The position numbers and the translations under genes are program-made. Positions 28,647 to 36,216 of a stretch of DNA of 64,000 nt are shown one piece after another. The notes beneath the pieces were generated by a model. That model had not been told where the DNA came from, made no database searches, and saw only the letters and a list, made by a program, of their open reading frames with translations. This DNA is from Burkholderiaceae bacterium. GTDB taxonomy: Bacteria; Pseudomonadota; Gammaproteobacteria; Burkholderiales; Burkholderiaceae_C. The stretch covers positions 1 to 64,000 of the forward strand of contig JAEUOY010000079.1 of NCBI GenBank assembly GCA_016790515.1. Direction: 5' to 3'. Numbering within the stretch: position 1 is the stretch's first letter; each line of letters opens with the position of its first letter.

Positions 28647-29944
28647 TCAACGGTTGATGCCCAGCCACGCGAGACCCGAAGGCGTGTAGCCGAGGTCGCG
28701 CCGCGTCACCACGGCGCCGGTGGTGCTGTCGACCACCACCAGCTGCCGCGCCACCGGGTCGGTGTGGTAGACCTCGTCGCGTGCGCCGTTGGCGGCGATG
28801 GCAGGCCAGGGCGCGGCGGTGGGCATCGCGGGAATCGCGCCGGCCACGCGCGCCAGATTCACCCAGCTGCCGCCCTGGCGCTGCGCGACAGTCAGCGTGC
28901 CCTGATCGTCGACGATGAAGAAGCGCTGGCCGCTGCGGTCGAAGCCATGCGCGCGGCGTACGCGGCCGGTGGCCCAGCCCTCGGGCGTGAAGTCGCTCAC
29001 CGTGGCCGTTTCGCCGTTCACGGCGTAGAAGCGCGTCGTCACCGGTGCCGGCGCGGCGCCTTCGGTCGCGATGCCGATGAAGTGGTCCGGCAGCCTCGGG
29101 TGGCCCGCGATCGTGCCCACGCGCAGCGCGGTGGCCAGGCGCTGGCCGTCGCTGACGGTCGTCGCCGTCGGGTGCCTGACCAGCATCATGCCGTCGATGC
29201 AACCCACCAGCGTGCTGCTGCCCGTGCTGAAGCTGCCGTGCATGCCGTTGCAGGCCGTCGGCAGTTCACGATCGAGCAGATAAGCGGTGCCGTTGCGTTG
29301 ATGCAATGCCAGGCGGGTGGGCAAGGTGTCGGCACCCGCGCTCCAGCCGGCCAGGAGCTTGGCGCCCACCGGCTCGGCCAGGCCGTGCATCGGCGAACCC
29401 AGATCGAGCGAGGCGACCACGCTGCCGGCGGCGATGGAGGCATCCGTCAGCAGGCGCACGCCGGCGTTCTGCACCGGCGAGTCCGCGCTGTTGCCGTCCA
29501 GGAAGACGGCCGCCTGGACGCCGGCCTGGATGTCGTAGTGCGTAGGGCGCGAACCCGCCAGCACGAAGCTCATGAGGCGCGACGCCTGCTTGTAGTCGTG
29601 CAGGTGGTCTGCAGGTCCTCCTGCCAGATGTCGCCGTCGACGAACTGCACCCGATCCTGGGTGCGCTGCGGTACCACGGCGTAGCGACCGCCCGGGCTGG
29701 CGTACACCGCCGATGGGGCGCTCTGCATGACATGGCTGGCTTCGACGCTGCCGCTGTCCAGGTCGTGCACGCGCAAGGTGGTGGCATTCGCCTCCGCGAC
29801 CGCCAGGCGCCCCGCGGTGTCGATCGTGACCTCGTCGTGATCGTGGTCGTCTTCGCTGTCGACGCCGCCACCGCATGCGGCAAGCACGGACGTGGCGGCC
29901 AGGCCGGCCAGCAGCCACCGGCGGATCGGGTTCTCGGGTCTCAC
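28647..29944 (-). pseudogene. aztD: AztD-like periplasmic zinc metallochaperone, frameshifted
   Basis: The reading frame from ATG 29944 gives a lipoprotein signal (LAATSVLAAC) and a metal-binding N-terminus (EDDHDHDEV), then beta-propeller blades up to about 29610 (VQFVDGDIWQEDL). The next frame continues without a break of sense from HLHDYKQASRLMSFVLAG to the stop at 28647. One missing base near 29603-29612 explains this. The joined protein of about 430 residues resembles the zinc chaperone AztD, which hands zinc to AztC: CNGMHGSFSTGSS corresponds to AztD's cysteine/His segment, and the C-terminus reads VVVDSTTGAVVTRRDLGYTPSGLAW. It is first in the leftward zinc operon. Assignment is moderate; a sequencing error is possible. 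Confidence 0.6.
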
Positions 29945-30091
29945 CGTGGTTTCCTCCTGGTTGCGTGGTTCAGAGTTCGTGGACGTCCGTGCGCCTGGGC
30001 CGCGACCTCGGTGCGCTGCCAGTTCGAGAGGGGCTCGGGCAGGCGAGGAGGGCTCATGTCGGCGGCGCGAGCGACCCGGGTCTTATTCGTA

Positions 30092-30109
30092 ATGGTAATG
30101 CATTATCAT
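30092..30109. promoter_or_regulatory. Zur-like operator palindrome
   Basis: ATGGTAATGCATTATCAT is an 18-bp inverted repeat with 16 of 18 positions symmetric and a perfect 10-bp core (TAATGCATTA). It is strikingly AT-rich in a region otherwise near 70% G+C. It lies in the only divergent intergenic space of the zinc region, 90 bp before the Fur/Zur gene and about 150 bp before the aztD-like gene, so one site could repress both operons when zinc is plentiful. Shape and size fit Fur-superfamily boxes. Confidence 0.7.
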
Positions 30110-30199
30110 GTAAGCCGACCGATGCGCTGAGGGCGACGCCTGCCGGTCCCGCCACATTGCGACCGAAGGCCACCCCTCCACTTCCGGTACCCTTGATGC

Positions 30200-30643
30200 A
30201 TGGAACGCAACACCCGACAGCGCAGCGCGATCCGCGACGCCATCGCGCAGGCCGACCGCCCCCTGCTGCCGCAGGAGGTGCTGGATGCCGCCCAGAAGGA
30301 AGTGCCGGGCCTCGGCATCGCGACCGTCTATCGCAATCTCAAGGTGCTGGTCGAGGAAGGCGAGTTGCAGGCGGTCAACCTGCCCGGGGAGAACCCGCGC
30401 TTCGAGCTGGTGGGGCACCAGCACCACCATCACTTCCAGTGCCGGCAGTGCCAGCGTGTGTTCGACGTGCATGCCTGCCCGGGCGACCTGTCGCGGCTGG
30501 CGCCGCAGGGTTTCACGGTCGAGGATCACGACCTGACGCTGTATGGACGCTGCAGCGACTGCGGGCCGCCGACTCGCCCCGCCCGGCGCGTGGCGGCCAA
30601 GTCAGCCGCGGCACACGGCCACACGCACCGGCATCGGGGCTGA
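30200..30643 (+). CDS. zur: Fur-family regulator, probably Zur
   Basis: 147 residues. A winged-helix N-terminus (QRSAIRDAIAQADRPLLPQEVLDAAQ, IATVYRNLKVLVEEGEL) is followed by a dimerisation domain with metal ligands: HQHHHHFQCRQCQRVFDVHACPG and YGRCSDCG, giving the structural Cys4 zinc site plus sensing histidines. A His-rich tail (HGHTHRHRG) ends the protein. Gene context (zinc ABC transporter, ZrgA-like and AztD-like genes) favours zinc as the signal rather than iron. It is the first gene of the rightward operon and probably autoregulated through the palindrome at 30092. Confidence 0.88.
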   Translation: MERNTRQRSAIRDAIAQADRPLLPQEVLDAAQKEVPGLGIATVYRNLKVLVEEGELQAVNLPGENPRFELVGHQHHHHFQCRQCQRVFDVHACPGDLSRLAPQGFTVEDHDLTLYGRCSDCGPPTRPARRVAAKSAAAHGHTHRHRG

Positions 30644-30668
30644 CCCGGCAGCCCGTCAGGGGCCTGGC

Positions 30669-30758
30669 ATGTTGACGGCGGGCGCCGCCGTGCGCCTGGC
30701 CTGGGCCAGCGTGGCGATCGCCGCGATGTGGCTGGCCGTGGGGTGGGCGCTGTCGTGA
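30669..30758 (+). CDS. 29-residue single-span membrane peptide
   Basis: ATG 30669 with AGGGG eight bases upstream opens a 29-codon frame. It is almost wholly one hydrophobic helix (VRLAWASVAIAAMWLAVGWALS). Its stop overlaps the GTG start of the ABC ATPase by 4 bp (GTGA), the same coupling used all along this operon. That placement argues for real translation, either as a leader that couples expression or as a small transporter-associated subunit. No homolog is recognised, and the reading frame also continues upstream inside zur, so it could be chance. Confidence 0.45.
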   Translation: MLTAGAAVRLAWASVAIAAMWLAVGWALS

Positions 30759-31489
30759 GCCCCGCCGTGCGCATCCGCGACCTGACGGTGGCCTACCGCG
30801 GCCACCCGGCGGTCCATCACCTCAGCGGCGACTTCGGCAGCGGCCAGTTGACCGCCGTGGTCGGCCCCAATGGCGCGGGCAAGAGCAGCCTCCTGGGCGC
30901 GCTGGGCGGCACGATCCGCGACTACGAGGGCCGCATCGAGCGCGACCCGGCGCTGCCTGTGGCCTATTTGCCGCAAGCCTCGGCACTGGACCGCAGCTTT
31001 CCGGTGCGCGTGAGCGAGGTCGTGGCAATGGGCTTGTGGGCGCGCATCGGCAGCTTCGGCGGACTGCGGCGCGACGAACGCGTGCGCATCGACCAAGCGC
31101 TGGCCGCCGTGGGCCTGAGCGGGTTCGGGCAGCGCTGGCTGGGCGAGCTCTCGGCCGGCCAGGCGCAGCGTGTGCTGTTCGCCCGCGTGCTGGTGCAGGA
31201 CGCCGGGCTGATCCTGCTCGACGAACCCTTCAACGCCATCGACGCTCGCACCACGGCCGACCTGCTGGCGCTGCTGCATCGCTGGAAGCACGAGGCGCGA
31301 ACCGTGATCGCCGTGCTTCACGACCTGGAGCAGGTGCGCGAGCACTTCGAGCAGGTGCTGTTGCTGGCCCGCGAGCGCGTGGCCTGGGGGCCGACGGCCG
31401 AGGTGCTGAGGGCCGAGCACCTGTTCAAGGCACGGCAGATGGCCGAAGCCTGGGACGAGTTCGCGCCGCGCTGCGAGGTGTCGTCGTGA
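30755..31489 (+). CDS. Zinc ABC transporter ATP-binding protein (AztA-like)
   Basis: 244 residues from GTG 30755. ABC motifs: Walker A VVGPNGAGKSSLLGAL, Q-loop YLPQASALDRSFP, signature LGELSAGQAQRVLFARVL, Walker B LILLDEPFNAID, and H-loop VIAVLHDLEQVREHF. VAMGLWARIGSFGGL and ERVAWGPTAEVL are typical of the zinc/manganese subgroup, and the whole resembles AztA. It is the only intact transporter ATPase in the zinc region, so it may energise both the permease next to it and the one at 25817. It overlaps its neighbours on both sides by 4 bp. Confidence 0.9.
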   Translation: MSPAVRIRDLTVAYRGHPAVHHLSGDFGSGQLTAVVGPNGAGKSSLLGALGGTIRDYEGRIERDPALPVAYLPQASALDRSFPVRVSEVVAMGLWARIGSFGGLRRDERVRIDQALAAVGLSGFGQRWLGELSAGQAQRVLFARVLVQDAGLILLDEPFNAIDARTTADLLALLHRWKHEARTVIAVLHDLEQVREHFEQVLLLARERVAWGPTAEVLRAEHLFKARQMAEAWDEFAPRCEVSS

Positions 31490-32364
31490 GTCTTCCGGCT
31501 GCAGCGTTGTGGGAGCCGTTCGTCGAGTTCGCGTTCATGCGCCGCGCGTTGGTGGCCACGCTGGCGCTGTCGCTGGGCTGCGCCCCCATCGGCTGCGTGC
31601 TGGTGCTGCGCCGCATGAGCCTGGTCGGCGATGCGATGGCGCATGCCGTGCTGCCCGGTGCGGCGGCGGGGTTTCTGCTCGCCGGGCTGTCGCTGCCGGC
31701 CATGAGCCTGGGCGGCTTCGTCGCCGCGCTGGCGGTGGCGCTGGCGGCCGGCTTCGTCACCCGCGGCACGCCGCAGCGCGAGGACGCCAGCTTCGCGGCC
31801 TTCTACCTGATGGCGCTCGCACTCGGCGTGCTGCTGGTGTCGTGGCGTGGCAGCCAGGTCGACCTGATGCACATGCTGTTCGGCAGCGTGCTGGCGGTGG
31901 ACGACGCCGGGCTGCTGCAGATCGCAGCGGTGACCAGCGCCACGCTGTGGGCGCTGGCGCTGATGTACAGGCCGCTGGTGCTGGAGAGCTTCGACCCCGG
32001 CTTCCTGCGCAGCGTGGGCGGCCCGGGGGCACACGCACACATGCTGCTGCTGGTGCTGCTGGTGGCCAACCTCGTCAGCGCCTTCCAGGCGATCGGCACG
32101 CTGATGGCCGTCGGCCTGATGATGCTGCCGGCCGCCGCCGCGCGATTCTGGGTCGCCGGACTGCCGGCGATGGCGGCCTTCGCGGTCGCCATCGGCGCTG
32201 TGTCCGGCACGGCCGGGCTGTTGCTGAGCTATCACGCCGAACTACCCTCCGGCCCTAGCATCGTGCTGGCCTGCGGTGCGGCCTACATCGCCTCGGTGCT
32301 CCTCGGCGCCCGCGACGGCATCGTCACGCGGCGCCTGCGCGCCACGGTCCACCTCGTCCGTTGA
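31486..32364 (+). CDS. ABC-3 family zinc transporter permease (AztB-like)
   Basis: 292 residues from GTG 31486 (GTGA overlap with the ATPase). About eight hydrophobic helices. Family signatures are VLRRMSLVGDAMAHAVLPGAAAGFLLAG, the cytoplasmic loop LMHMLFGSVLAVDDAG, and NLVSAFQAIGTLMAVGLMMLPAAAARFW. It forms the membrane channel of the zinc importer with the ATPase before it and the binding protein after it. It is more canonical than the permease at 25817, which is shorter and lacks the M-M-L-P-A-A-A-A-R motif. Confidence 0.92.
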   Translation: MSLPAAALWEPFVEFAFMRRALVATLALSLGCAPIGCVLVLRRMSLVGDAMAHAVLPGAAAGFLLAGLSLPAMSLGGFVAALAVALAAGFVTRGTPQREDASFAAFYLMALALGVLLVSWRGSQVDLMHMLFGSVLAVDDAGLLQIAAVTSATLWALALMYRPLVLESFDPGFLRSVGGPGAHAHMLLLVLLVANLVSAFQAIGTLMAVGLMMLPAAAARFWVAGLPAMAAFAVAIGAVSGTAGLLLSYHAELPSGPSIVLACGAAYIASVLLGARDGIVTRRLRATVHLVR

Positions 32365-32369
32365 ACACC

Positions 32370-33263
32370 ATGAGACCCATCCGTCGCCGAGCCTTCTGCC
32401 AGGGCAGCGCCGCCCTGACCACGCTGTTCCCGCTGGCGATCGGGGCGCAGCCCCCCGCGCCCCGCGTCGTCGCCAGCTTCTCGATCCTGGCAGACATGGC
32501 GCAGGAACTCGTGCCCGCCGGCGTGCAGGTCACGGCCCTCGTGGGCCCGGATTCCGATGCGCATGTCTACGAGCCCAGCCCGGCCGACGGCAAGCGTCTG
32601 GCCCAGGCCGACCTGGTGCTGGTCAACGGACTGGGGTTCGAAGGCTGGATCGAACGCATGGTCAAGGTCTCGGGCTACCGCGGCCCGGTCGCCGTGGCGA
32701 GCCAAGGCATCCAGCCTCGCAGCGGCGGTCACCACGACGGCGATCCCCACGCCTGGCAAGACCTGGCCCTGGCACGCCGCTATTCGGCCAACATCAGTGC
32801 AGCCATCGCCCAGCGCTGGCCAGGCCAGCGCGACGAGATCGCCAGGCGCAACGCCGACTACGTGGCGCGCATCGACCTGCTCGACGTAAGGGTGCGCCAG
32901 TGGCTGGGCGCCGTGCCGCGCGCGCAGCGCCGCGTGATCACGTCGCACGACGCCTTCGGCTATTTCGGTGTCGCCTACGGCGTGGACTTCCTGGCGCCGC
33001 AGGGCTGGAACACGCACAGCGAGCCCTCGGCAGCCGCGGTGGCGCGGCTGATCCGCCAGATCAGGAAGGACGAGGCGCGCGCGATCTTCGTCGAGAACAT
33101 CAGCGACCCGCGCCTGGTGGAGCGCATCGCCCGCGAGGGCGGCGCACGCGTTGGAGGAACGCTCTACTCCGACGCGCTGTCCAAACCCGGCGGTCCTGCC
33201 GCGACCTACCTGCAGATGTTCGAGCACAACGCGCGCAGCCTGGCAGCCGCCCTGCAGGTCTGA
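32370..33263 (+). CDS. Zinc ABC transporter substrate-binding protein (AztC/ZnuA-like)
   Basis: 297 residues from ATG 32370; TTG 32361 overlapping the permease stop is an alternative adding three residues. The N-terminus MRPIRRRAF plus a hydrophobic run ending AIGA is a signal peptide. Ligands at family positions: DAHVYEPSPADG, a short insert with HHDGDPHAWQD, TSHDAFGYFG, and GGTLYSDALS. FVENISDPRLVERIA is typical of cluster A-I binding proteins. There is only a short His-containing loop, as in AztC. It delivers zinc to the permease encoded just before it. Confidence 0.9.
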   Translation: MRPIRRRAFCQGSAALTTLFPLAIGAQPPAPRVVASFSILADMAQELVPAGVQVTALVGPDSDAHVYEPSPADGKRLAQADLVLVNGLGFEGWIERMVKVSGYRGPVAVASQGIQPRSGGHHDGDPHAWQDLALARRYSANISAAIAQRWPGQRDEIARRNADYVARIDLLDVRVRQWLGAVPRAQRRVITSHDAFGYFGVAYGVDFLAPQGWNTHSEPSAAAVARLIRQIRKDEARAIFVENISDPRLVERIAREGGARVGGTLYSDALSKPGGPAATYLQMFEHNARSLAAALQV

Positions 33264-33297
33264 CGCCCTCTACACCCCCCTGCCGAAGGAGCCTCCA

Positions 33298-33849
33298 ATG
33301 CACCGACCCGCCTTCACTCGCTCAATGGTCGCCCTGGCCATCGCATGCAGCGGGGGCGCCAGCGCGGTCTGGGCCGCCGGCAAGGCCCACGAGCACGGCG
33401 CCCTCAGGCTCGACGTGGCCATCGAGGGCAACAAGCTCACCATCGCGATGGAAGCGCCGCTGGACAACCTGCTCGGCTTCGAACGCGCACCGCGCACCGA
33501 TGCCGAGCGCAAGGCGGCGGCCGACCTGCTGGCCCGCCTGCGCAGCCCCGGCACGGGCGTGCCGCTGTTCGCGCCGGACGCGGCGGCGCAGTGCACGCTG
33601 AGCCGGTCCGACGTGCAGGCACCGGTGCTCGAACCCGGGGCCGGGCCGGCGGCGAAGGATGAACATGCCGACCTCGATGCCAGCTACGAGTTCAGCTGCG
33701 CGAAACCCGACGAACTGCGCACGCTGGACGTCGGCCTGTTCGAGGCCTACAAGCGCACCCAGCGGATCGACGTGCAGGTGGCCGGTCCGAAGGGCCAGGC
33801 CAGGGTGACGCTCAAGCGGCCGGCGCGCACGGTCCGGCTGGCGCGGTGA
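33298..33849 (+). CDS. ZrgA-like periplasmic zinc-uptake protein (DUF2796)
   Basis: 183 residues with a signal peptide ending SAVWAAG and a GAAGGAG site before ATG 33298. The mature start AHEHGALRLDVAIEGNKLTIAMEAPLDNLLGFERAPRTDAER is the hallmark of the DUF2796/ZrgA family, and DEHADLDASYEFSC follows. Members are Zur-regulated and help zinc uptake. The long His-rich stretch seen in some relatives is absent here. It is placed after the transporter genes in the rightward operon; its stop overlaps the start of a broken ABC ATPase gene. Confidence 0.85.
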   Translation: MHRPAFTRSMVALAIACSGGASAVWAAGKAHEHGALRLDVAIEGNKLTIAMEAPLDNLLGFERAPRTDAERKAAADLLARLRSPGTGVPLFAPDAAAQCTLSRSDVQAPVLEPGAGPAAKDEHADLDASYEFSCAKPDELRTLDVGLFEAYKRTQRIDVQVAGPKGQARVTLKRPARTVRLAR

Positions 33850-34103
33850 GCAACGGGGCCGGGCCGTCCCCGGCGGCGCTGACGCTCGACGGCCTTCGCT
33901 ATCGCCGGCCGCGCGCCGGCGCCGACACGCTGGGCCTCGAGCGCCTGCACCTGCAGCGGGCCGAACGCGTGCTGGTGCCGCAAGCCGGACAGGTCTGCCT
34001 GCCGGGCCAGGACTGGCGGACCCTGTCCGCCGGTCGGCGCGACCGCCCGCGTGCCCACTACATCGGCGACATCCTCCAGCAATCCGACCTGCTGCCTGGC
34101 TGA
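33846..34103 (+). pseudogene. Remnant of an ABC transporter ATPase lacking Walker A
   Basis: An 85-codon frame from GTG 33846 (GTGA overlap with the ZrgA-like gene). The first part (LTLDGLRYRRPRAGADTLG, ERLHLQRAERVLVP) matches the start of LolD/MacB-type ATPases. It then jumps to the segment expected about 20-25 residues later (QVCLPGQDWRTLSAGRRDR, IGDILQQSDLLPG), so the P-loop has been deleted. The frame stops where the Q-loop region should continue; signature and Walker B are missing. A dead fourth transport component at the decaying end of the zinc operon. Confidence 0.6.
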
Positions 34104-34173
34104 CGACCATCACCTTGGTCGGCTGACGACGACGGTCTTGGCCGGTTGGGGCCGACGCCGGGCAGGTCCGGGG

Positions 34174-34313
34174 TGGCCTTGCCCGCGTTTCCCGGATCCC
34201 ATAGCTGAGACTGTCATGCGGCTTGCCTTTGCTGGGCGGCAAGCCATTGCCCCTCGAACTTCATGGGGCTGACGTAGCCCAGCGACAAATGCAGTCGCCG
34301 GTAGTTGCGGTGC
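34174..34313 (-). mobile_element. IS3-family remnant: right end and transposase C-terminus
   Basis: On the minus strand the last 30 or so codons of an IS3-type OrfB remain: NYRRLHLSLGYVSPMKFEG, stop at 34214. This is the conserved tail after the DDE domain. Beyond the stop, 34174-34200 begins TGGCCTTGCCCGCG and ends GGATCCC, which I read as the terminal inverted repeat. The rest of the element is gone and the inner side joins directly to an unrelated broken gene at about 34311. Confidence 0.65.
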
Positions 34314-34872
34314 GGGACCAGGCGGTGACCGCCTACTTGCGCGGCGACAGCCGAGCAGCGCGGCAGGAACTCGACCGCGCGCGCAGCGAGATTGCCCGCA
34401 CCGGCAGCACCGACCTGCTGGCGCGCTCCGAGCTGACGGGCTGCGCCGCCAGGGTCGCCAGCCTCGAATTCGGTCGCTGTGACGCCTTCGAGCCGCTGCG
34501 GCCCGACGCCGCGGCAGCCGAGCGGGCCTATGCCGGCTACCTGGCCGGCCAGCTGCCACCCGCCCAGGCGGCAATGCTGCCGCCGGCGCAGCGCAGCGTG
34601 GCCGTATCGGACGATGCCGACAGCGCCGCCGCAGCGCTGTCGCAGATCGCCGATCCGGTCTCGCGCCTGGTCGGCGCCGCGGTGCTGTTGCAGACCGGCC
34701 GCGCAAACCCGGCCGCCATCGTGCAGGCCGTCGATACCGCGTCGGCCCAGGGCTGGCGCCGACCGCTCTGGCCTGGCTGGGGGTTCAGCTGGAGCGCGCC
34801 GAGCAGGCCGGCGACGCCGGCCCGGCGCAGCGCCTGCGGCGCCGCATCGCGCTGGTCGCGGGGCTGGCCTGA
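34311..34872 (+). pseudogene. Truncated and frameshifted gene of unknown function
   Basis: Starting at the IS remnant, an open frame without its own start reads DQAVTAYLRGDSRAARQELDRA and continues helical (Ala, Arg and Leu rich) to about 34770. The sense then moves to the next frame (LAWLGVQLERAEQAGDAG, ending at the stop 34870-34872). One base has been lost near 34770. The 5' end has been replaced by the insertion remnant. The style suggests a soluble helical repeat protein; I do not recognise the family. Confidence 0.45.
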
Positions 34873-34914
34873 ACGTGCCCGCCCATGAAGGGTCGGCAAG
34901 CGACGCGCAACCGG

Positions 34915-35106
34915 CTACCCGGCATCGTCACTCAGCGCCGGCGGCTGGACCAGGTCGGCATCGATGTTCATGAGCATGCTGGCCAGCGACAGCGCGCGCC
35001 AAAGGTCGTCCGGCATCACCAGGATGGCTTCGGGGCTCCGCACCCGGGTCACCCGCGCGTGGATGCGCGCATGCTGATCCGGGGTCAGCAGGTGGCGCTG
35101 CCGCAT
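34915..35106 (-). CDS. Hypothetical 63-residue protein or fragment
   Basis: A frame reading MRQRHLLTPDQHARIHARV and ending QPPALSDDAG. The LTPDQ...R element recalls small Spy/CpxP-like or regulator tails, but there is no signal peptide and no sure homolog. It lies in decayed DNA between the broken gene and the sugar kinase. It may be a remnant. Confidence 0.25.
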   Translation of the reverse strand: MRQRHLLTPDQHARIHARVTRVRSPEAILVMPDDLWRALSLASMLMNIDADLVQPPALSDDAG

Positions 35107-35276
35107 GTCGTCCAGGGTCTACATCGCTCGTCTTTCGGTCTGGCCGGCGCTCGTTTGCCTCCTTGCCCCATCATCGCGTCCGCCCGAGCCTGCTCGCTGG
35201 TGCAGCGGCGCCGCCAGCGCCACGCCGTCGGGCAGTGCTTCACCCAGCGGGAAGACTTGCTTCAGGTCGCCGAGGA
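35107..35276. other. Spacer after the sugar kinase
   Basis: A short stretch with a 54-codon minus-strand frame starting near 35277 that I cannot link to any family. With the preceding 1.1 kb it forms a decayed boundary between the zinc region and the hexuronate regulon. No terminator with a clear stem and T-run was found. Confidence 0.3.
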
Positions 35277-36215
35277 TCATGCGCTGCGGCGTTCGACAAG
35301 ACGGTGGACTTGTTCCGAGGTCGGCAGCGGATCGACCGCGCCGAAGCCGGTCGTCGCCAGGGCCGCGGCGGCGCTGGCCCAGCGTGCAGCCGTCACCGGG
35401 TCGGCGCCCTTGGCCACTTGTGCGAGATACGAGCCGTCGAAGCAGTCCCCGGCACCGGTGGCATCGACCGCGTCGACCGGGTGCGCCGCAACCGCAACGC
35501 AGCGCCGGCCGTCGGAGACCAGCGACCCGTGGCGACCGAGCTTCAGCACCACCGTCTTGGCGCCGATGCGGTGGCACCAAGCGACGATGTCCTCGGGCGC
35601 CGTCAGTCCGGAGACCAACTGCACGTCGTCCAGGCTGGGCAGGAAGTGATCGCAAAGCGGGATCGTCGCCAGGATGACCTCGCGCGCCAGCGCCAGCGGC
35701 CAGAGCTTCAGGCGCAGATTGGGGTCGTAGGCAATCAGCGCCCCGACCTCGCCTGCCAGGCGGATGGCGTGGGCGATGGCCTCGGTGGCCGACAGACTGA
35801 TCGCCTGGCTGATGCCCGAGACATGCAGGATCTTCGTGCGCCGCAGCAGCGCCGCGGGCAGGTCGGCAGGCTGCATGCGGCTGGCGGCCGATCCGGCGCG
35901 CAGATAGCTGAACGAATGGCCGCTGTGATCGTGGCAGACGAAGTAGATCCCGGTCGGCGCCGACGCATCGACGGCGACCGTATCGGTGGTGACGCCTTCG
36001 CGCTGCCACAGGTCCAGCAGCATGCGGCCGAAGTCGTCATCACCCAGTCGGGTGAAGTACGCGCAGCGTGCACCCTGCCGGCTGGCTGCGATCACGGCAT
36101 TCGAGGTGTCGCCGCCGAAGCCTTGCAGGTAGGTACGGCCGCCCAGGTCGCCGGTCTGGTTGAACTCCACCATCGCTTCGCCGATGGCGACGATGTCGAA
36201 GGACTTGTCGTGCAT
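35277..36215 (-). CDS. PfkB-family sugar kinase, probably 2-keto-3-deoxygluconate kinase
   Basis: 312 residues. Ribokinase-fold signatures are IVAIGEAMVEFNQTGDLGGRTYLQGFGGDTSNA at the start and DAVDATGAGDCFDGSYLAQVAKG near the end, with the catalytic Asp in DATGAGDCF. VVLKLGRHGSLVSDG is the ATP-site strand. The neighbouring mannonate dehydratase makes 2-keto-3-deoxygluconate, so phosphorylation to KDPG for the Entner-Doudoroff aldolase is the natural role. It starts one base after the dehydrogenase stop, last in the leftward operon. Confidence 0.85.
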   Translation of the reverse strand: MHDKSFDIVAIGEAMVEFNQTGDLGGRTYLQGFGGDTSNAVIAASRQGARCAYFTRLGDDDFGRMLLDLWQREGVTTDTVAVDASAPTGIYFVCHDHSGHSFSYLRAGSAASRMQPADLPAALLRRTKILHVSGISQAISLSATEAIAHAIRLAGEVGALIAYDPNLRLKLWPLALAREVILATIPLCDHFLPSLDDVQLVSGLTAPEDIVAWCHRIGAKTVVLKLGRHGSLVSDGRRCVAVAAHPVDAVDATGAGDCFDGSYLAQVAKGADPVTAARWASAAAALATTGFGAVDPLPTSEQVHRLVERRSA

Positions 36216-36216
36216 T

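Noticed and set aside
35119-36009. 296-codon minus-strand frame over the sugar kinase
   Set aside because: It lies in the wrong phase over a well-conserved PfkB kinase and has no recognisable domain.
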